The notes below the pieces were generated by a model. The model worked only from the letters and a program-made list of their open reading frames with translations, was not told the origin of the DNA and did not search any database. From the NCBI GenBank assembly GCA_947479475.1, contig CANJZW010000044.1, forward strand, positions 1-37,256: 37,256 nt of DNA, written 5' to 3'. The translations under genes and the position numbers were made by a program. The DNA is from Chthoniobacteraceae bacterium. Its GTDB lineage: Bacteria; Verrucomicrobiota; Verrucomicrobiia; Chthoniobacterales; Chthoniobacteraceae. Positions 1-8,169 of this stretch are shown in pieces. Positions within the stretch are counted from its first letter, which is position 1, and each line of letters starts with the position of its first letter.

Positions 1-114
1 CACCCCAGTTTTCTGGGCTACCTGGTTGAGAACGCCTCGCGGTATAAAGTTGAGAAGCTGCTTGAGGACGATAACGTCAGAACGGGCTGGTTTTTGGTGC
101 ATACCCCCTACTGA
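1..114 (+). CDS. C-terminal fragment of an unidentified protein
   Basis: Frame 1 is open from the first base to a TGA at 112-114 and gives 37 residues ending in GWFLVHTPY. The gene starts left of the window. The composition is protein-like (alternating charged and hydrophobic residues with an ordinary stop), and the next gene on this strand follows 88 bases later. The fragment is too short for me to recognise a family, so no function is proposed. Confidence 0.55.
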   Translation, partial: HPSFLGYLVENASRYKVEKLLEDDNVRTGWFLVHTPY

Positions 115-161
115 GTGGTAGGGATCCTTTCTCCAGCCCACCTTTTTTTAGCTTATTTCGT

Positions 162-190
162 CATCCCTGTGGGATGGCTGTGTTTTATTT
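162..190 (+). terminator. possible terminator hairpin before thyA
   Basis: A perfect six-base-pair inverted repeat, CATCCC (162-167) and GGGATG (171-176) around a TGT loop, is followed after a short spacer by a T-rich stretch. It lies between the stop of the upstream partial gene and thyA, so it could end that transcript. The T run does not abut the stem, which makes it a poor textbook terminator. It could also be a leader hairpin. Confidence 0.3.
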
Positions 191-202
191 ACGTTTTATT
201 TC

Positions 203-997
203 ATGCGCCAGTATCTCGACCTTCTTCGTCTTGTTTTGGATTCCGGCCACCCCAAGGCGGACCGCACCGGGACAGGCACGCTTTCCGTCTTCGGTGCTCA
301 GACACGGTTCAAGCTTTCAGAGGGGTTTCCTCTGGTGACCACCAAGAAGGTGCATCTCAAAAGCGTGGTGCACGAATTGCTGTGGTTTCTGCGCGGCGAG
401 ACCAACGTGGCTTCATTGCAGGCGGCAGGAGTCTCCATTTGGAATGAATGGGCTGCGCCAGACGGCAGCCTTGGACGCGTTTACGGTGCGCAGTGGACCG
501 ACTGGCGCACACCAGATGGCTCTTCCATCAACCAGATCACCGAGTTAATCGCGCGCCTGCGCAAGGATCCCGACAGCCGCCGCCACATCGTGACGGCGTG
601 GAACCCGGGGGAGATTCATCAGATGGCTTTGCCCCCCTGCCATACCCTCTATCAGTTTTACGTGGCCAACGGTCGTCTAAGCTGCCAGCTCTACCAGCGC
701 AGCGCAGACGTTTTCCTTGGAGTGCCCTTTAACATCGCCTCCTACGCACTTCTCACCCTCATGGTGGCGCAGGTGTGTGGTCTGGAACCGGGGGATTTCG
801 TGCACACCTTCGGCGATCTGCATCTTTATAATAACCATCTCGAGCAGGCGAAGCTCCAGCTGAGCCGAGAACCGATGGCGCTCCCCAAGATGCGCCTGAA
901 CCCTGCGGTTCGTGAAATTGAGGATTTTGTGTACGAAGATTTCACTCTGGAAAATTACGCGCCGCATCCTGCGATTCGGGCCTCAGTGGCGGTGTAG
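203..997 (+). CDS. thyA: Thymidylate synthase
   Basis: ThyA converts dUMP and 5,10-methylenetetrahydrofolate to dTMP and dihydrofolate in the cytoplasm. The 264 residues match the Escherichia coli enzyme in length and align along the whole protein. Visible landmarks are DRTGTGT near residues 20-26, the dUMP phosphate-binding DPDSRR near 122-127, the catalytic cysteine Cys146 in [28 protein letters not shown] and a C-terminal HPAI-A-VAV tail. The ATG at 203 gives the expected N-terminus (MRQYLDLL), although no clear ribosome-binding site precedes it. The folA gene begins 13 bases after the stop, so the dihydrofolate made here is recycled by the next gene product. Family assignment is secure. 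Confidence 0.97.
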   Translation: MRQYLDLLRLVLDSGHPKADRTGTGTLSVFGAQTRFKLSEGFPLVTTKKVHLKSVVHELLWFLRGETNVASLQAAGVSIWNEWAAPDGSLGRVYGAQWTDWRTPDGSSINQITELIARLRKDPDSRRHIVTAWNPGEIHQMALPPCHTLYQFYVANGRLSCQLYQRSADVFLGVPFNIASYALLTLMVAQVCGLEPGDFVHTFGDLHLYNNHLEQAKLQLSREPMALPKMRLNPAVREIEDFVYEDFTLENYAPHPAIRASVAV

Positions 998-1010
998 AGC
1001 GCGGGATACA

Positions 1011-1475
1011 ATGATTATGAAGGCAATCGCAGCCATGGCGCGCAACAGGGTGATCGGGGCGCAGGGAGCCATCCCCTGGCACCTGCCTGAAGATTTTCGC
1101 TGGTTCAAGAAGACGACCTTGGGAGGCGTGGTGGTGATGGGGCGCAAGACGTTTGAGAGTTTGGGCAAGCCACTTCCGGGCAGACGCAACATCGTGGTCT
1201 CCAGTCGTGGCGGTTTAGAGGGGGTCGAAAACCTCAGTTCGCTGGAAACGTTTTCTGAGGCGGACTACGCACCTCAACCCGTGTGGGTCATCGGCGGGGC
1301 CAAGGTGTATGCGCAAACTCTGCCGCTTTGCAGCGACCTTTACCTCAGTGTCGTGGATCTGGAACCCGAGGGGGATGCGTTTTTTCCAGAGTTTGAATCT
1401 CAATTTCGACTGGCGGAAATCGTCGCAAAACACGCGGGGTTCGAGATTCATCATTACCGCAATATCGCCCATTAA
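1011..1475 (+). CDS. folA: Dihydrofolate reductase
   Basis: The enzyme reduces dihydrofolate to tetrahydrofolate with NADPH. The 154-residue product has the usual length of about 160 and the family order: ARNRVIGAQGAIPWHLPED, with the catalytic acid at Asp28, then VVVMGRKTFES, the PLPGRRNIVVS segment and the cofactor-binding VWVIGGAKVYAQ. The frame is open upstream into thyA, but only the ATG at 1011 gives the canonical start. A second ATG at 1017 (MKAIAAMA) is also possible and would shift the numbering by two. The gene lies between thyA and the family 3 hydrolase with gaps of 13 and 12 bases, which suggests one transcript. Confidence 0.95.
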   Translation: MIMKAIAAMARNRVIGAQGAIPWHLPEDFRWFKKTTLGGVVVMGRKTFESLGKPLPGRRNIVVSSRGGLEGVENLSSLETFSEADYAPQPVWVIGGAKVYAQTLPLCSDLYLSVVDLEPEGDAFFPEFESQFRLAEIVAKHAGFEIHHYRNIAH

Positions 1476-1487
1476 ATTTTCGAAACT

Positions 1488-2582
1488 ATGAGTACACTTG
1501 GACAACTTCTTCTCTCAGGCGTGCCGGGCACCACGCTTGATCCCGAGACGGCCGCCGCATTTCGCCGCATTCAACCCGGCGGCTACATTCTGTTTGGCCG
1601 TAATATCGAGTCCCCCTCCCAGCTTCGAAAGTTGCTGGACGACCTGCGTGATGTCAGCGATGTGGAACCCATCATCACGATCGACCAGGAGGGGGGGCGC
1701 GTCTCCCGGTTGCGTCTGATCGGGCATGAACCACCAAACGCCAACCAGTTGCGCGACAAAAATCAACCCGAGCTGATTTCCCGCCACGGCCGTATCACGG
1801 GCGAGCTGCTTCGGATGTTCGGCTTTAATTTCGATCTCTGCCCCGTGCTGGATATCTCGTTTGATGACGAGGCGGACAACTCCCTGCGCGGCCGCTGTTA
1901 TGGGCACAGCGCGGAACAGGTCATGCAAAACGCGGCATTTTTTAACGATGCGATGCGCGGCACTGGGGTTCTAAGCTGCGGCAAACACTTTCCCGGGTAT
2001 TCCCGCGCGCCACTGGATGCACACCACGAATTGCCCGTCATAGCGCTGAGTCGCGAAGAGCTTGAAGCGCACGAGTTAAAAGTCTTCCGTCACTTCGCGA
2101 AAAAAGTGGATGCGATGATGATCGGCCACGGCTTGTTTCCGGGCCTTGGGGCTGGAGATTTGTGCTCATCGCTTTCTCGCAAAATCATCCAAGATTTGCT
2201 GAAGGACGAAATCGGGTTCGAGGGCCTTGTGATTACGGATGACCTCGATATGGGCGCCATTCTGAATCACCACGGATTGGAAGAAACGATCCGTTTGGCC
2301 ATCACCGCAGGCAACGATATCGCGATGATCTGCCACCGCGTAGATTGCGTGGAGGAGGCACTCAAGCATCTTCAACGCGTCCCTGCCGCTGCTTTGGATC
2401 GCGCCCAGCAGCACGTGGCGCGCTTCAAGGCGAAGCTTGTGGCTCCCGACGTATGGGATGAATCAGAGTTTCGCCGTCGCGATGGTGAGGTTCGGCAATT
2501 GCGGGCGGACACGCTCGGCGCCGAGGCCGCCGACCAGCGCAGTCCTGAAGACGGCAAACGTTCGCCCGTCGAAGTGTATTAG
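1488..2582 (+). CDS. nagZ: Glycoside hydrolase family 3, NagZ-type beta-N-acetylhexosaminidase
   Basis: A single-domain family 3 hydrolase of 364 residues. NagZ removes N-acetylglucosamine from muropeptide fragments during cell-wall recycling in the cytoplasm. I see IDQEGGRVSRL near residue 65, the KHFPG motif at 166-170 followed by a D-A-H triad (177-179) where the acid/base histidine loop sits, and ITDDLDMGAI near 250, whose aspartates include the nucleophile. The loop reads KHFPGYSRAPLDAHH rather than the usual KHFPGHG..T..D.H, so it is slightly atypical. There is no signal peptide, consistent with a cytoplasmic location. The last 40 or so residues are charged and Arg/Glu-rich. It may be co-transcribed with thyA-folA. 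Exact substrate is inferred from the family. Confidence 0.88.
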   Translation: MSTLGQLLLSGVPGTTLDPETAAAFRRIQPGGYILFGRNIESPSQLRKLLDDLRDVSDVEPIITIDQEGGRVSRLRLIGHEPPNANQLRDKNQPELISRHGRITGELLRMFGFNFDLCPVLDISFDDEADNSLRGRCYGHSAEQVMQNAAFFNDAMRGTGVLSCGKHFPGYSRAPLDAHHELPVIALSREELEAHELKVFRHFAKKVDAMMIGHGLFPGLGAGDLCSSLSRKIIQDLLKDEIGFEGLVITDDLDMGAILNHHGLEETIRLAITAGNDIAMICHRVDCVEEALKHLQRVPAAALDRAQQHVARFKAKLVAPDVWDESEFRRRDGEVRQLRADTLGAEAADQRSPEDGKRSPVEVY

Positions 2583-2635
2583 CCGCAGGGCAATGAAACC
2601 GGGGTCTGTCGTTCGCACGTGATGTGTTGCGGCGC

Positions 2636-5600
2636 TTACTCGCGTTCGCCTTCGAGGGACAGAAGCAGGGTTTCAAGATCGTCGATTGTGGCGGCGTTTG
2701 GAGAGGACCAAAGTCCCCTCTGGGCCGCTTCCAAAAGACGCTCGCTTGCTTCCCTCAATGCGTCAGGGTTGTGTGCGCGAAAGAAAGCTTCCTGTTCGAG
2801 AACGAGAGTCTTCGCCGCTGCTTCAAAGTGGTGGTCTCGCACCAGCCCGGTGGTGGCGCTATAGCCGAACAAATAATCAATCGTCGCTGCGATTTCAAAG
2901 GCTCCTTTGTAGCCGTGTTGCTCCATGGCTTCGATCCATCGAGGGTTCAAGGCGCGGCTGTGGAGGACTCGTACAAGTTCCTCCTCCAAGCTGCGGATTC
3001 TTGGACTGCTTGGATCAGAAGAATCCCCGTGATAATTGGCGGGAGCCGCGCCGCGAAGGGATTCGATAGCGGCTTGGAGTCCGCCCTGAAACTGGAAGTA
3101 GTCGTCTGAGTCAAGAATGTCATGCTCCCGGTTGTCCTGGTTTTGCGCGATGGCTTGAATGGCGCTCAGGCGGGTTCGCAGAGCCTCGGGTTCGGGTGTC
3201 AGATTGCCATCCGCCCCGGCCGCATGATCACCCCAACGTAGGAAAACGGCGGCCAGATCCTCTTTGGTTTCCCAATTTCCGGCGTCGATCACCTGCAGAA
3301 GCCCCGTCCCGTAGCAACCGGGACCGGAGGTGAAGACTCGCAACGCAGCGGTTCGAGACGCATTTTCTGCGGACACTCCCCGAGCGATGAGTTCCGTTTG
3401 ATCCCTCAACCAAGCCTCTCGGACGGGATTGAGCTCTCCGGGTTCGTCGAGAAGGGCGAGGCGTTTTGGAATCGCGGCAAGCAGGCGAACCGTATCTCCG
3501 AAGGCGTCCCGAAACAGCCCCGAGACGCGCAGAGTAATGTCGACGCGTGGTCTTCCCAGAAGGCTTGCCGGAAGAATTTTGAAATCGATGACGCGGCCGG
3601 AATTTTCTTCCCAGACTGGTTCACAGCCCCACAGCCAGAGGGCCTGCGCGAGGTCGTCGCCTCCGGTGCGCATGTTAGAGGTGCCCCACACCACGAGGGC
3701 AAGAGTCCGCAGGGATTCGCCATGATCTTGGAAATGACGTTTGAGCAGAGACTCCGCGAGCGCCTTTCCGCAGCGCCAGGCTGTCGGTGTCGGCACGACC
3801 CTTGGATCCAGCGCGAAAAAATTGCGGCCCGTGGGCAATACATCCACTCTTCCTCGTGTCGGCGCACCCGCTGGGCCTGGCGGAATAAAGCGACCACTCA
3901 GGCCGTCTATGAGATGGCCCAACTCATTGCGCGTTTTAGCCAGTAGAGGCAGGAGCGTGGTTTGAACAAAAGTACGGAGGGTCGCAAGATCCGGAGATTC
4001 CGAGGAAACAGCCGCTCCGGAGATAGCCGATAAGATCCAATTGCGGGCCTCTGCGTCAAGGGCATCGCGGACAGTCGGTGGTTGTTCCGCAATGTTTTCC
4101 AACGCGGGGGAAAGAGCCGAAAAAAGGCTCGTGCGTCCAGCACTTGGAAGGCGCACGAGGCTGAGGATAAAATCCACGGCGCGATCTCCTGTGGGAGGTG
4201 TTCCAAAGATGTGCAGACCGGAGCGGATTTGGCTTTCCTTCAACTCGCACAGAAAATTAGCGATGGAGGGAAGAGAGGTTCCCCCGTCTGGTAGATCAGC
4301 CCGCCAAGGTGCCTCTGCGAGAAGTTTTTCCATCTCGGCTTCCAGTTCTGAGGCCCGTCTGGGATAGAGGGCAAGGCAGTGCGTATGCTCTTCAAGAAGA
4401 CGCTCGAGTTGCTCGAGTTGCCCGTAGAGTCCGGCGCGCGTGAGCGGAGGGGTGAGGTGGTCGATGATTACGGCGGAGGTGCGGCGCTTTGCTTGCGTCC
4501 CTTCGCCGGGATTATTGACAATGAACGGATAGAGATGGGGCGTCGGTCCGAGACAGAGTTGTGGATAGTCGTCTTCGCCCAAAGCGACGGCGCGTCCGGG
4601 CAGCCATTCCAGATTTCCGTGTTTGCCCAGATGGACAACGGCATCCGCTTTAAAGTGCGTCCGGAGCCACTGGTAGAAGGCAATGTATTGTGGAGGGGGC
4701 GGTAGATCCGGGCTGTGGTATACGGATTGGGTTTGCAGCGAAAATCCGCGTGGAGGCTGGATGCCTATGAAAACGTTTCCAAACCGAATTCCAGCCACGG
4801 AGATCTGCTCTGGAAGGCTTTCCGGCCAGTGTCGTTGGATTTCCTCGCGACGTTGGATCGGCCAGTGATCGAGGGTAGCCTGGAGGTCCGTGTGTGGTAG
4901 AGACTGGGCCGAGTCCTTGCCGAAGGAGCCTTGCGCATCGTTGGTGACCCCTGCGAGAAGTCTTTGCATGAGCGTGTCTCCGTTCTCCGGAATGTTCGGC
5001 ACGTCGTACCCTTCTGCGGCGAGTGCACGCAGAATTTCAATCACACTCGCTGGCGTGTCTAATCCTACACCGTTGCCAATTCGGCCATCTCGGTTTGGGT
5101 AATTCGCGAGGATGATTGCGACCCGTTTGTGCGCGTTTTCGAGCGCACGCAAACGCACCCAGTTTTCTGCCAGTTGGGCCACAAAAGCAACCTGCACGGG
5201 TTGATGGCGAAGTCTTTTGAGGGTGTATTCCGAATCCTGCAGTCTGATGGAGTCTTCTTTAAATCCAACCACCGTGGCGAGAACTCGGCCGTCAATTTCA
5301 GGAAGGGCGACCTGAATCGTGGCCTCACTGGGGGAGAGTCCTGCGGTATTTTTGAGCCATGTGGCTTGGGAAGTCGCGGAGACTGGGACCTGCAAAACGG
5401 GGCAGCCAAAGGCGCTTGGAAACCCTTCCTTGCTCCCTCCTGCGCCACCCACGGCAAAGCTTTGTAGTGTGAGAATCAAATCCGGGCAGCCAAGAGTTTT
5501 CGCGCGGCCCAGCAGTGCCTCTTGCACCTCGTTTTCCTTGAGCGAGTGGCAGTAAAAAGCGCTCACCAGCAGCCCCTTCGATTCAAGGGATGTAACGAGA

Positions 5601-6238
5601 GCGTCGATTACATCCAGGTCTCCAGTCTGGTAAAGGGCTCTGTAAAACGTAAGCCACACCTGTTGTTTTCCTGGTGCGGGCGCTGCGATTTTGTACCAGC
5701 CCCAAGCAGGCATGGGGACCACACGTGGAAGTTCCAGAGAGGCCCCGCTTTGTTCGTCGAGCAAACGTTGAATATATTCCCCCGCGGAGAGCAGGTTTGC
5801 GGCACCACCTTCTGCAAAAAGCCGGTAGAAGAGAGAACTGAGCTCGGCGCCAACGTCATTGAGGCGAATAAGGTCTTCATCCAGTTCCTCAGTGGCAGAG
5901 ATCAAAAGCAGGTGGGGACGGGGAGCGGATTCTCCGAGGTCCGCAAGAGCTTGGAGAAGATGCGGGAAATACGAGCGTCCTCCGAGAAGTCGCGCAATGA
6001 AGATGCGCGATCCCGCCACCACGGTTTGAACGAAGTGGTCTGCGGCAACCGGTTGTCGCAGGGGGGCGGCATGGCTTAATCGGAGGCGACTTCCAAACAA
6101 TGGCCCCCACTGGGATGCGACAGCGGCGAGATCGGTGTCTGCGGCGCTTAAAAAAATAATATCGGCCGGGGTTTGTTCGGTGAGAATCAACTCACGTTCA
6201 GCGTCAAGGCCTCCATCTTGTGTGCCAACCCAGTGCAA
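2636..6238 (-). CDS. cobN: Cobaltochelatase large subunit CobN
   Basis: CobN is the large subunit of the ATP-dependent cobaltochelatase that inserts cobalt into hydrogenobyrinate a,c-diamide; it is related to magnesium chelatase BchH/ChlH. The 1200 residues carry the family signatures HLGKHGNLEWLPG near residues 536-548 and VDVLPTGRNFFALDPR near 798-813, with the family opening MHWVGTQDG. The start is a TTG at 6238. An in-frame stop lies five codons upstream and no ATG lies between. It is the last gene of the corrinoid operon, 90 bases after cobW, and an intrinsic-terminator-like hairpin lies in that gap. No CobS/CobT-type or ChlI/ChlD-type AAA partner is present in the window. Such partners can be shared from elsewhere in the genome. 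A role in inserting another metal cannot be excluded. Confidence 0.95.
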   Translation of the reverse strand: MHWVGTQDGGLDAERELILTEQTPADIIFLSAADTDLAAVASQWGPLFGSRLRLSHAAPLRQPVAADHFVQTVVAGSRIFIARLLGGRSYFPHLLQALADLGESAPRPHLLLISATEELDEDLIRLNDVGAELSSLFYRLFAEGGAANLLSAGEYIQRLLDEQSGASLELPRVVPMPAWGWYKIAAPAPGKQQVWLTFYRALYQTGDLDVIDALVTSLESKGLLVSAFYCHSLKENEVQEALLGRAKTLGCPDLILTLQSFAVGGAGGSKEGFPSAFGCPVLQVPVSATSQATWLKNTAGLSPSEATIQVALPEIDGRVLATVVGFKEDSIRLQDSEYTLKRLRHQPVQVAFVAQLAENWVRLRALENAHKRVAIILANYPNRDGRIGNGVGLDTPASVIEILRALAAEGYDVPNIPENGDTLMQRLLAGVTNDAQGSFGKDSAQSLPHTDLQATLDHWPIQRREEIQRHWPESLPEQISVAGIRFGNVFIGIQPPRGFSLQTQSVYHSPDLPPPPQYIAFYQWLRTHFKADAVVHLGKHGNLEWLPGRAVALGEDDYPQLCLGPTPHLYPFIVNNPGEGTQAKRRTSAVIIDHLTPPLTRAGLYGQLEQLERLLEEHTHCLALYPRRASELEAEMEKLLAEAPWRADLPDGGTSLPSIANFLCELKESQIRSGLHIFGTPPTGDRAVDFILSLVRLPSAGRTSLFSALSPALENIAEQPPTVRDALDAEARNWILSAISGAAVSSESPDLATLRTFVQTTLLPLLAKTRNELGHLIDGLSGRFIPPGPAGAPTRGRVDVLPTGRNFFALDPRVVPTPTAWRCGKALAESLLKRHFQDHGESLRTLALVVWGTSNMRTGGDDLAQALWLWGCEPVWEENSGRVIDFKILPASLLGRPRVDITLRVSGLFRDAFGDTVRLLAAIPKRLALLDEPGELNPVREAWLRDQTELIARGVSAENASRTAALRVFTSGPGCYGTGLLQVIDAGNWETKEDLAAVFLRWGDHAAGADGNLTPEPEALRTRLSAIQAIAQNQDNREHDILDSDDYFQFQGGLQAAIESLRGAAPANYHGDSSDPSSPRIRSLEEELVRVLHSRALNPRWIEAMEQHGYKGAFEIAATIDYLFGYSATTGLVRDHHFEAAAKTLVLEQEAFFRAHNPDALREASERLLEAAQRGLWSSPNAATIDDLETLLLSLEGERE

Positions 6239-6264
6239 GGGATAGAATTCTTAAAATGTGGACG

Positions 6265-6298
6265 GAAAACGCGAAGGGAACGGGCACTCCCTCCGCGT
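6265..6298 (-). terminator. Intrinsic terminator or attenuator between cobW and cobN
   Basis: Read on the minus strand, the sequence forms an 11-pair stem, ACGCGGAGGGA against TCCCTTCGCGT, with one internal G-U pair and an eight-base loop, followed at once by TTTT. On the plus strand the G-U pair becomes an A-C mismatch, which points to a function on the minus strand. It sits downstream of cobW and upstream of cobN, so it should reduce read-through into cobN. Confidence 0.6.
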
Positions 6299-6328
6299 CG
6301 TTTTAAATGCTTCCGTCATTAGGTCCGA

Positions 6329-7474
6329 TTAGGACCAATGGGTCCCGGTGATTTCGTGGAGGATTTCCGCAACCTCGGAGCGTTTCGGATGGTACCCGAT
6401 GAATACCACAGACGATTTGGCAGGAGCGTGATCGTGGGCGTCGTAATAGGTTTGAACGCGAGCGCGGACGGCTTGAAGGACCAAGGCGTGGTGTTTGCCG
6501 GGGATCGCAACGTGTCCCTTTGCACGGAGGACAGGTTGGCGCAGTGCGACTTCGGAGACAGCCCGTTTCAGAATTTCAGGATCCTGCGCTTCAGTCGTAC
6601 TCAACAGGAACGACTGCCAGCCTGGATCGTGGCCGTGGAAATGTTCATGGGTCTCGTCGCCATGTTCATGTGAGTCGAGACCGCTATGGGCGTGTCCGTC
6701 AAATTGGGTTTGGTCATCGATGGGCTGATCGAGATCCGCCGGCATCTGATGGAGTGGGCCGTGATGGTGCGCATGTCCGTGCTCATGCGCGGGAGGTGCC
6801 GCTTCGTCATGCAGGTGGAGGCCCATACACAGCCGAGTGTCGAGTTGGGCGTGGTAAGCCAGTTCCATAAATCGAACCTTGGGTGCTCTGGCGCGGATTG
6901 CGTCTTCCGCGCGGAGCAGGTCGTCTTCCGAGAGTTCGTCGATTTTGTTAAGAATGACGACGTCGGCGTTTTCCAACTGTTGGAGGAGGATGGTGTCTAC
7001 GGCGTCGATATGGGAAGGTGCCTCAGGCGACAAGCCTCCGGGGATGGGTTTTCCAGACTCCAGCTCCCCGGCGATCAGCTGTGGCACGTCGACTACGGTG
7101 ATCACAGCGTCGAGCTGAAAATCGGCGCGAATTTCAGGCCAGTTCAATGCGTTCATTACCGGCTGTGGCAGAGCAAGGCCGGAGGTTTCTATAATCACGT
7201 GATCGACTTGGTGCTTTCGGGCCTGGAGTTGGCGCATCACGGGTACGAAATCATCGTTGACCGAACAGCAGATGCAGCCATTGGGTAAATCGTGGATCTC
7301 CACGCCACATTCCTCCCCAGCGGAGCGAAGCAAGGCGCCGTCGACGGAAACTTCGCCGAATTCGTTCACAAGAACAGCAAGACGGCGGTCCGGGTTCTTT
7401 TTAAGAAGTCCGCAGATCAGCGTCGTTTTTCCGGAACCAAGAAAGCCGGTGACAATGGTGACAGGAATTTTCAT
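6329..7474 (-). CDS. cobW: CobW-family (COG0523) GTPase, metal chaperone
   Basis: A G3E-class GTPase of 381 residues. Visible motifs are the Walker A GFLGSGKTT near residues 10-18, the metal-binding GCICC at 66-70, an ETSGLA switch segment near 96-101 and the guanine-specificity NKID near 176-179. A long histidine-rich stretch (about residues 220-282, many HxH and HEHGH runs) separates the GTPase domain from the C-terminal CobW domain, a common layout for metal-binding members. The family delivers Zn or Co. In this operon, between hupE and cobN, delivery of cobalt to a chelatase is the simplest reading. The gene begins 18 bases after hupE. Which metal it carries is inference. Confidence 0.92.
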   Translation of the reverse strand: MKIPVTIVTGFLGSGKTTLICGLLKKNPDRRLAVLVNEFGEVSVDGALLRSAGEECGVEIHDLPNGCICCSVNDDFVPVMRQLQARKHQVDHVIIETSGLALPQPVMNALNWPEIRADFQLDAVITVVDVPQLIAGELESGKPIPGGLSPEAPSHIDAVDTILLQQLENADVVILNKIDELSEDDLLRAEDAIRARAPKVRFMELAYHAQLDTRLCMGLHLHDEAAPPAHEHGHAHHHGPLHQMPADLDQPIDDQTQFDGHAHSGLDSHEHGDETHEHFHGHDPGWQSFLLSTTEAQDPEILKRAVSEVALRQPVLRAKGHVAIPGKHHALVLQAVRARVQTYYDAHDHAPAKSSVVFIGYHPKRSEVAEILHEITGTHWS

Positions 7475-7492
7475 AGAGGGTGGATTCAGTGG

Positions 7493-8107
7493 TTATTCAA
7501 TACAGTGGATCACTGCGGCATTGAGTGCCGGAAAAGCAGAGACAAGGGCCGCCCCTAAAAGGAGTGTTGCACCCGCTAAGCGTTCTGTTTGGGGATGGTT
7601 TTGGATGCTTTTTCCTAGCCCAAGACCGAGCGCACACACGCTGAGGGCGCTTAGAATACAGCCAGTGGCAAAAATTCCAGCCGAGAGAGTCGTCGGTGCG
7701 ACTTCGATGAGCGCTTGTCCGTTAGAAAGACCAGCGAGAGCCACAATCGCCGTTCCTAAAGATACGGCGGCTAGGCCTCTCCAAAGAAGAATTCCTGCGG
7801 CAGCCACCGTGAGTGGGACTGCCATCTCTGGTAGGCTGACACCACTGAGGTTGAGGAAACCGCCCAGCAGGGCCACCAGAGCAAATAACACAGGCAGTTT
7901 GAGCCGCATTCCGTCCCTGGCGCGTGCAGCGATCAGGCCGACGGCAAGTGCAGAAAGAAGGTGGTCAACGCCGTGGAGAGGCATGCTGATTCCTTGCAGG
8001 AAAGGCTGGCCGGACATCGCTTCCGCGTGGTGTGCGTGAGCGGACAGTGGCACAAGACAAAGGCACGCAGGGAGTGCTGCGCGGAGAATGGAGTGGGTCT
8101 GTTTCAT
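7493..8107 (-). CDS. hupE: HupE/UreJ-type metal (probably cobalt) permease
   Basis: A 204-residue membrane protein with an N-terminal signal sequence likely cleaved after LSAHA near residue 25, followed by a histidine-bearing stretch and the family motif HGVDHLL at 45-51. About six hydrophobic segments follow. HupE/UreJ proteins are secondary transporters of nickel or cobalt. Placement inside a riboswitch-controlled cobalamin operon, next to cobW, argues for cobalt import. It lies 62 bases after cbiHJ, one of the larger gaps in the operon. No separate riboswitch is visible in that gap. Confidence 0.88.
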   Translation of the reverse strand: MKQTHSILRAALPACLCLVPLSAHAHHAEAMSGQPFLQGISMPLHGVDHLLSALAVGLIAARARDGMRLKLPVLFALVALLGGFLNLSGVSLPEMAVPLTVAAAGILLWRGLAAVSLGTAIVALAGLSNGQALIEVAPTTLSAGIFATGCILSALSVCALGLGLGKSIQNHPQTERLAGATLLLGAALVSAFPALNAAVIHCIE

Positions 8108-8169
8108 ATAGTGGTTCGGTTATCGGGTGGGGCGTCTTAAAAAGAAGGAATAGGGTGGTGGAATCTTTA

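Noticed and set aside
115-447. Open frame with a hydrophobic N-terminus before and inside thyA
   Set aside because: Most of it overlaps thyA in another frame, and the rest reads through the intergenic hairpin. It has no family resemblance.
2624-3109. Plus-strand open frames opposite cobN and other corrinoid genes
   Set aside because: They are out-of-frame shadows of strongly conserved genes, with Arg/Ser/Pro-rich sequences resembling no family.
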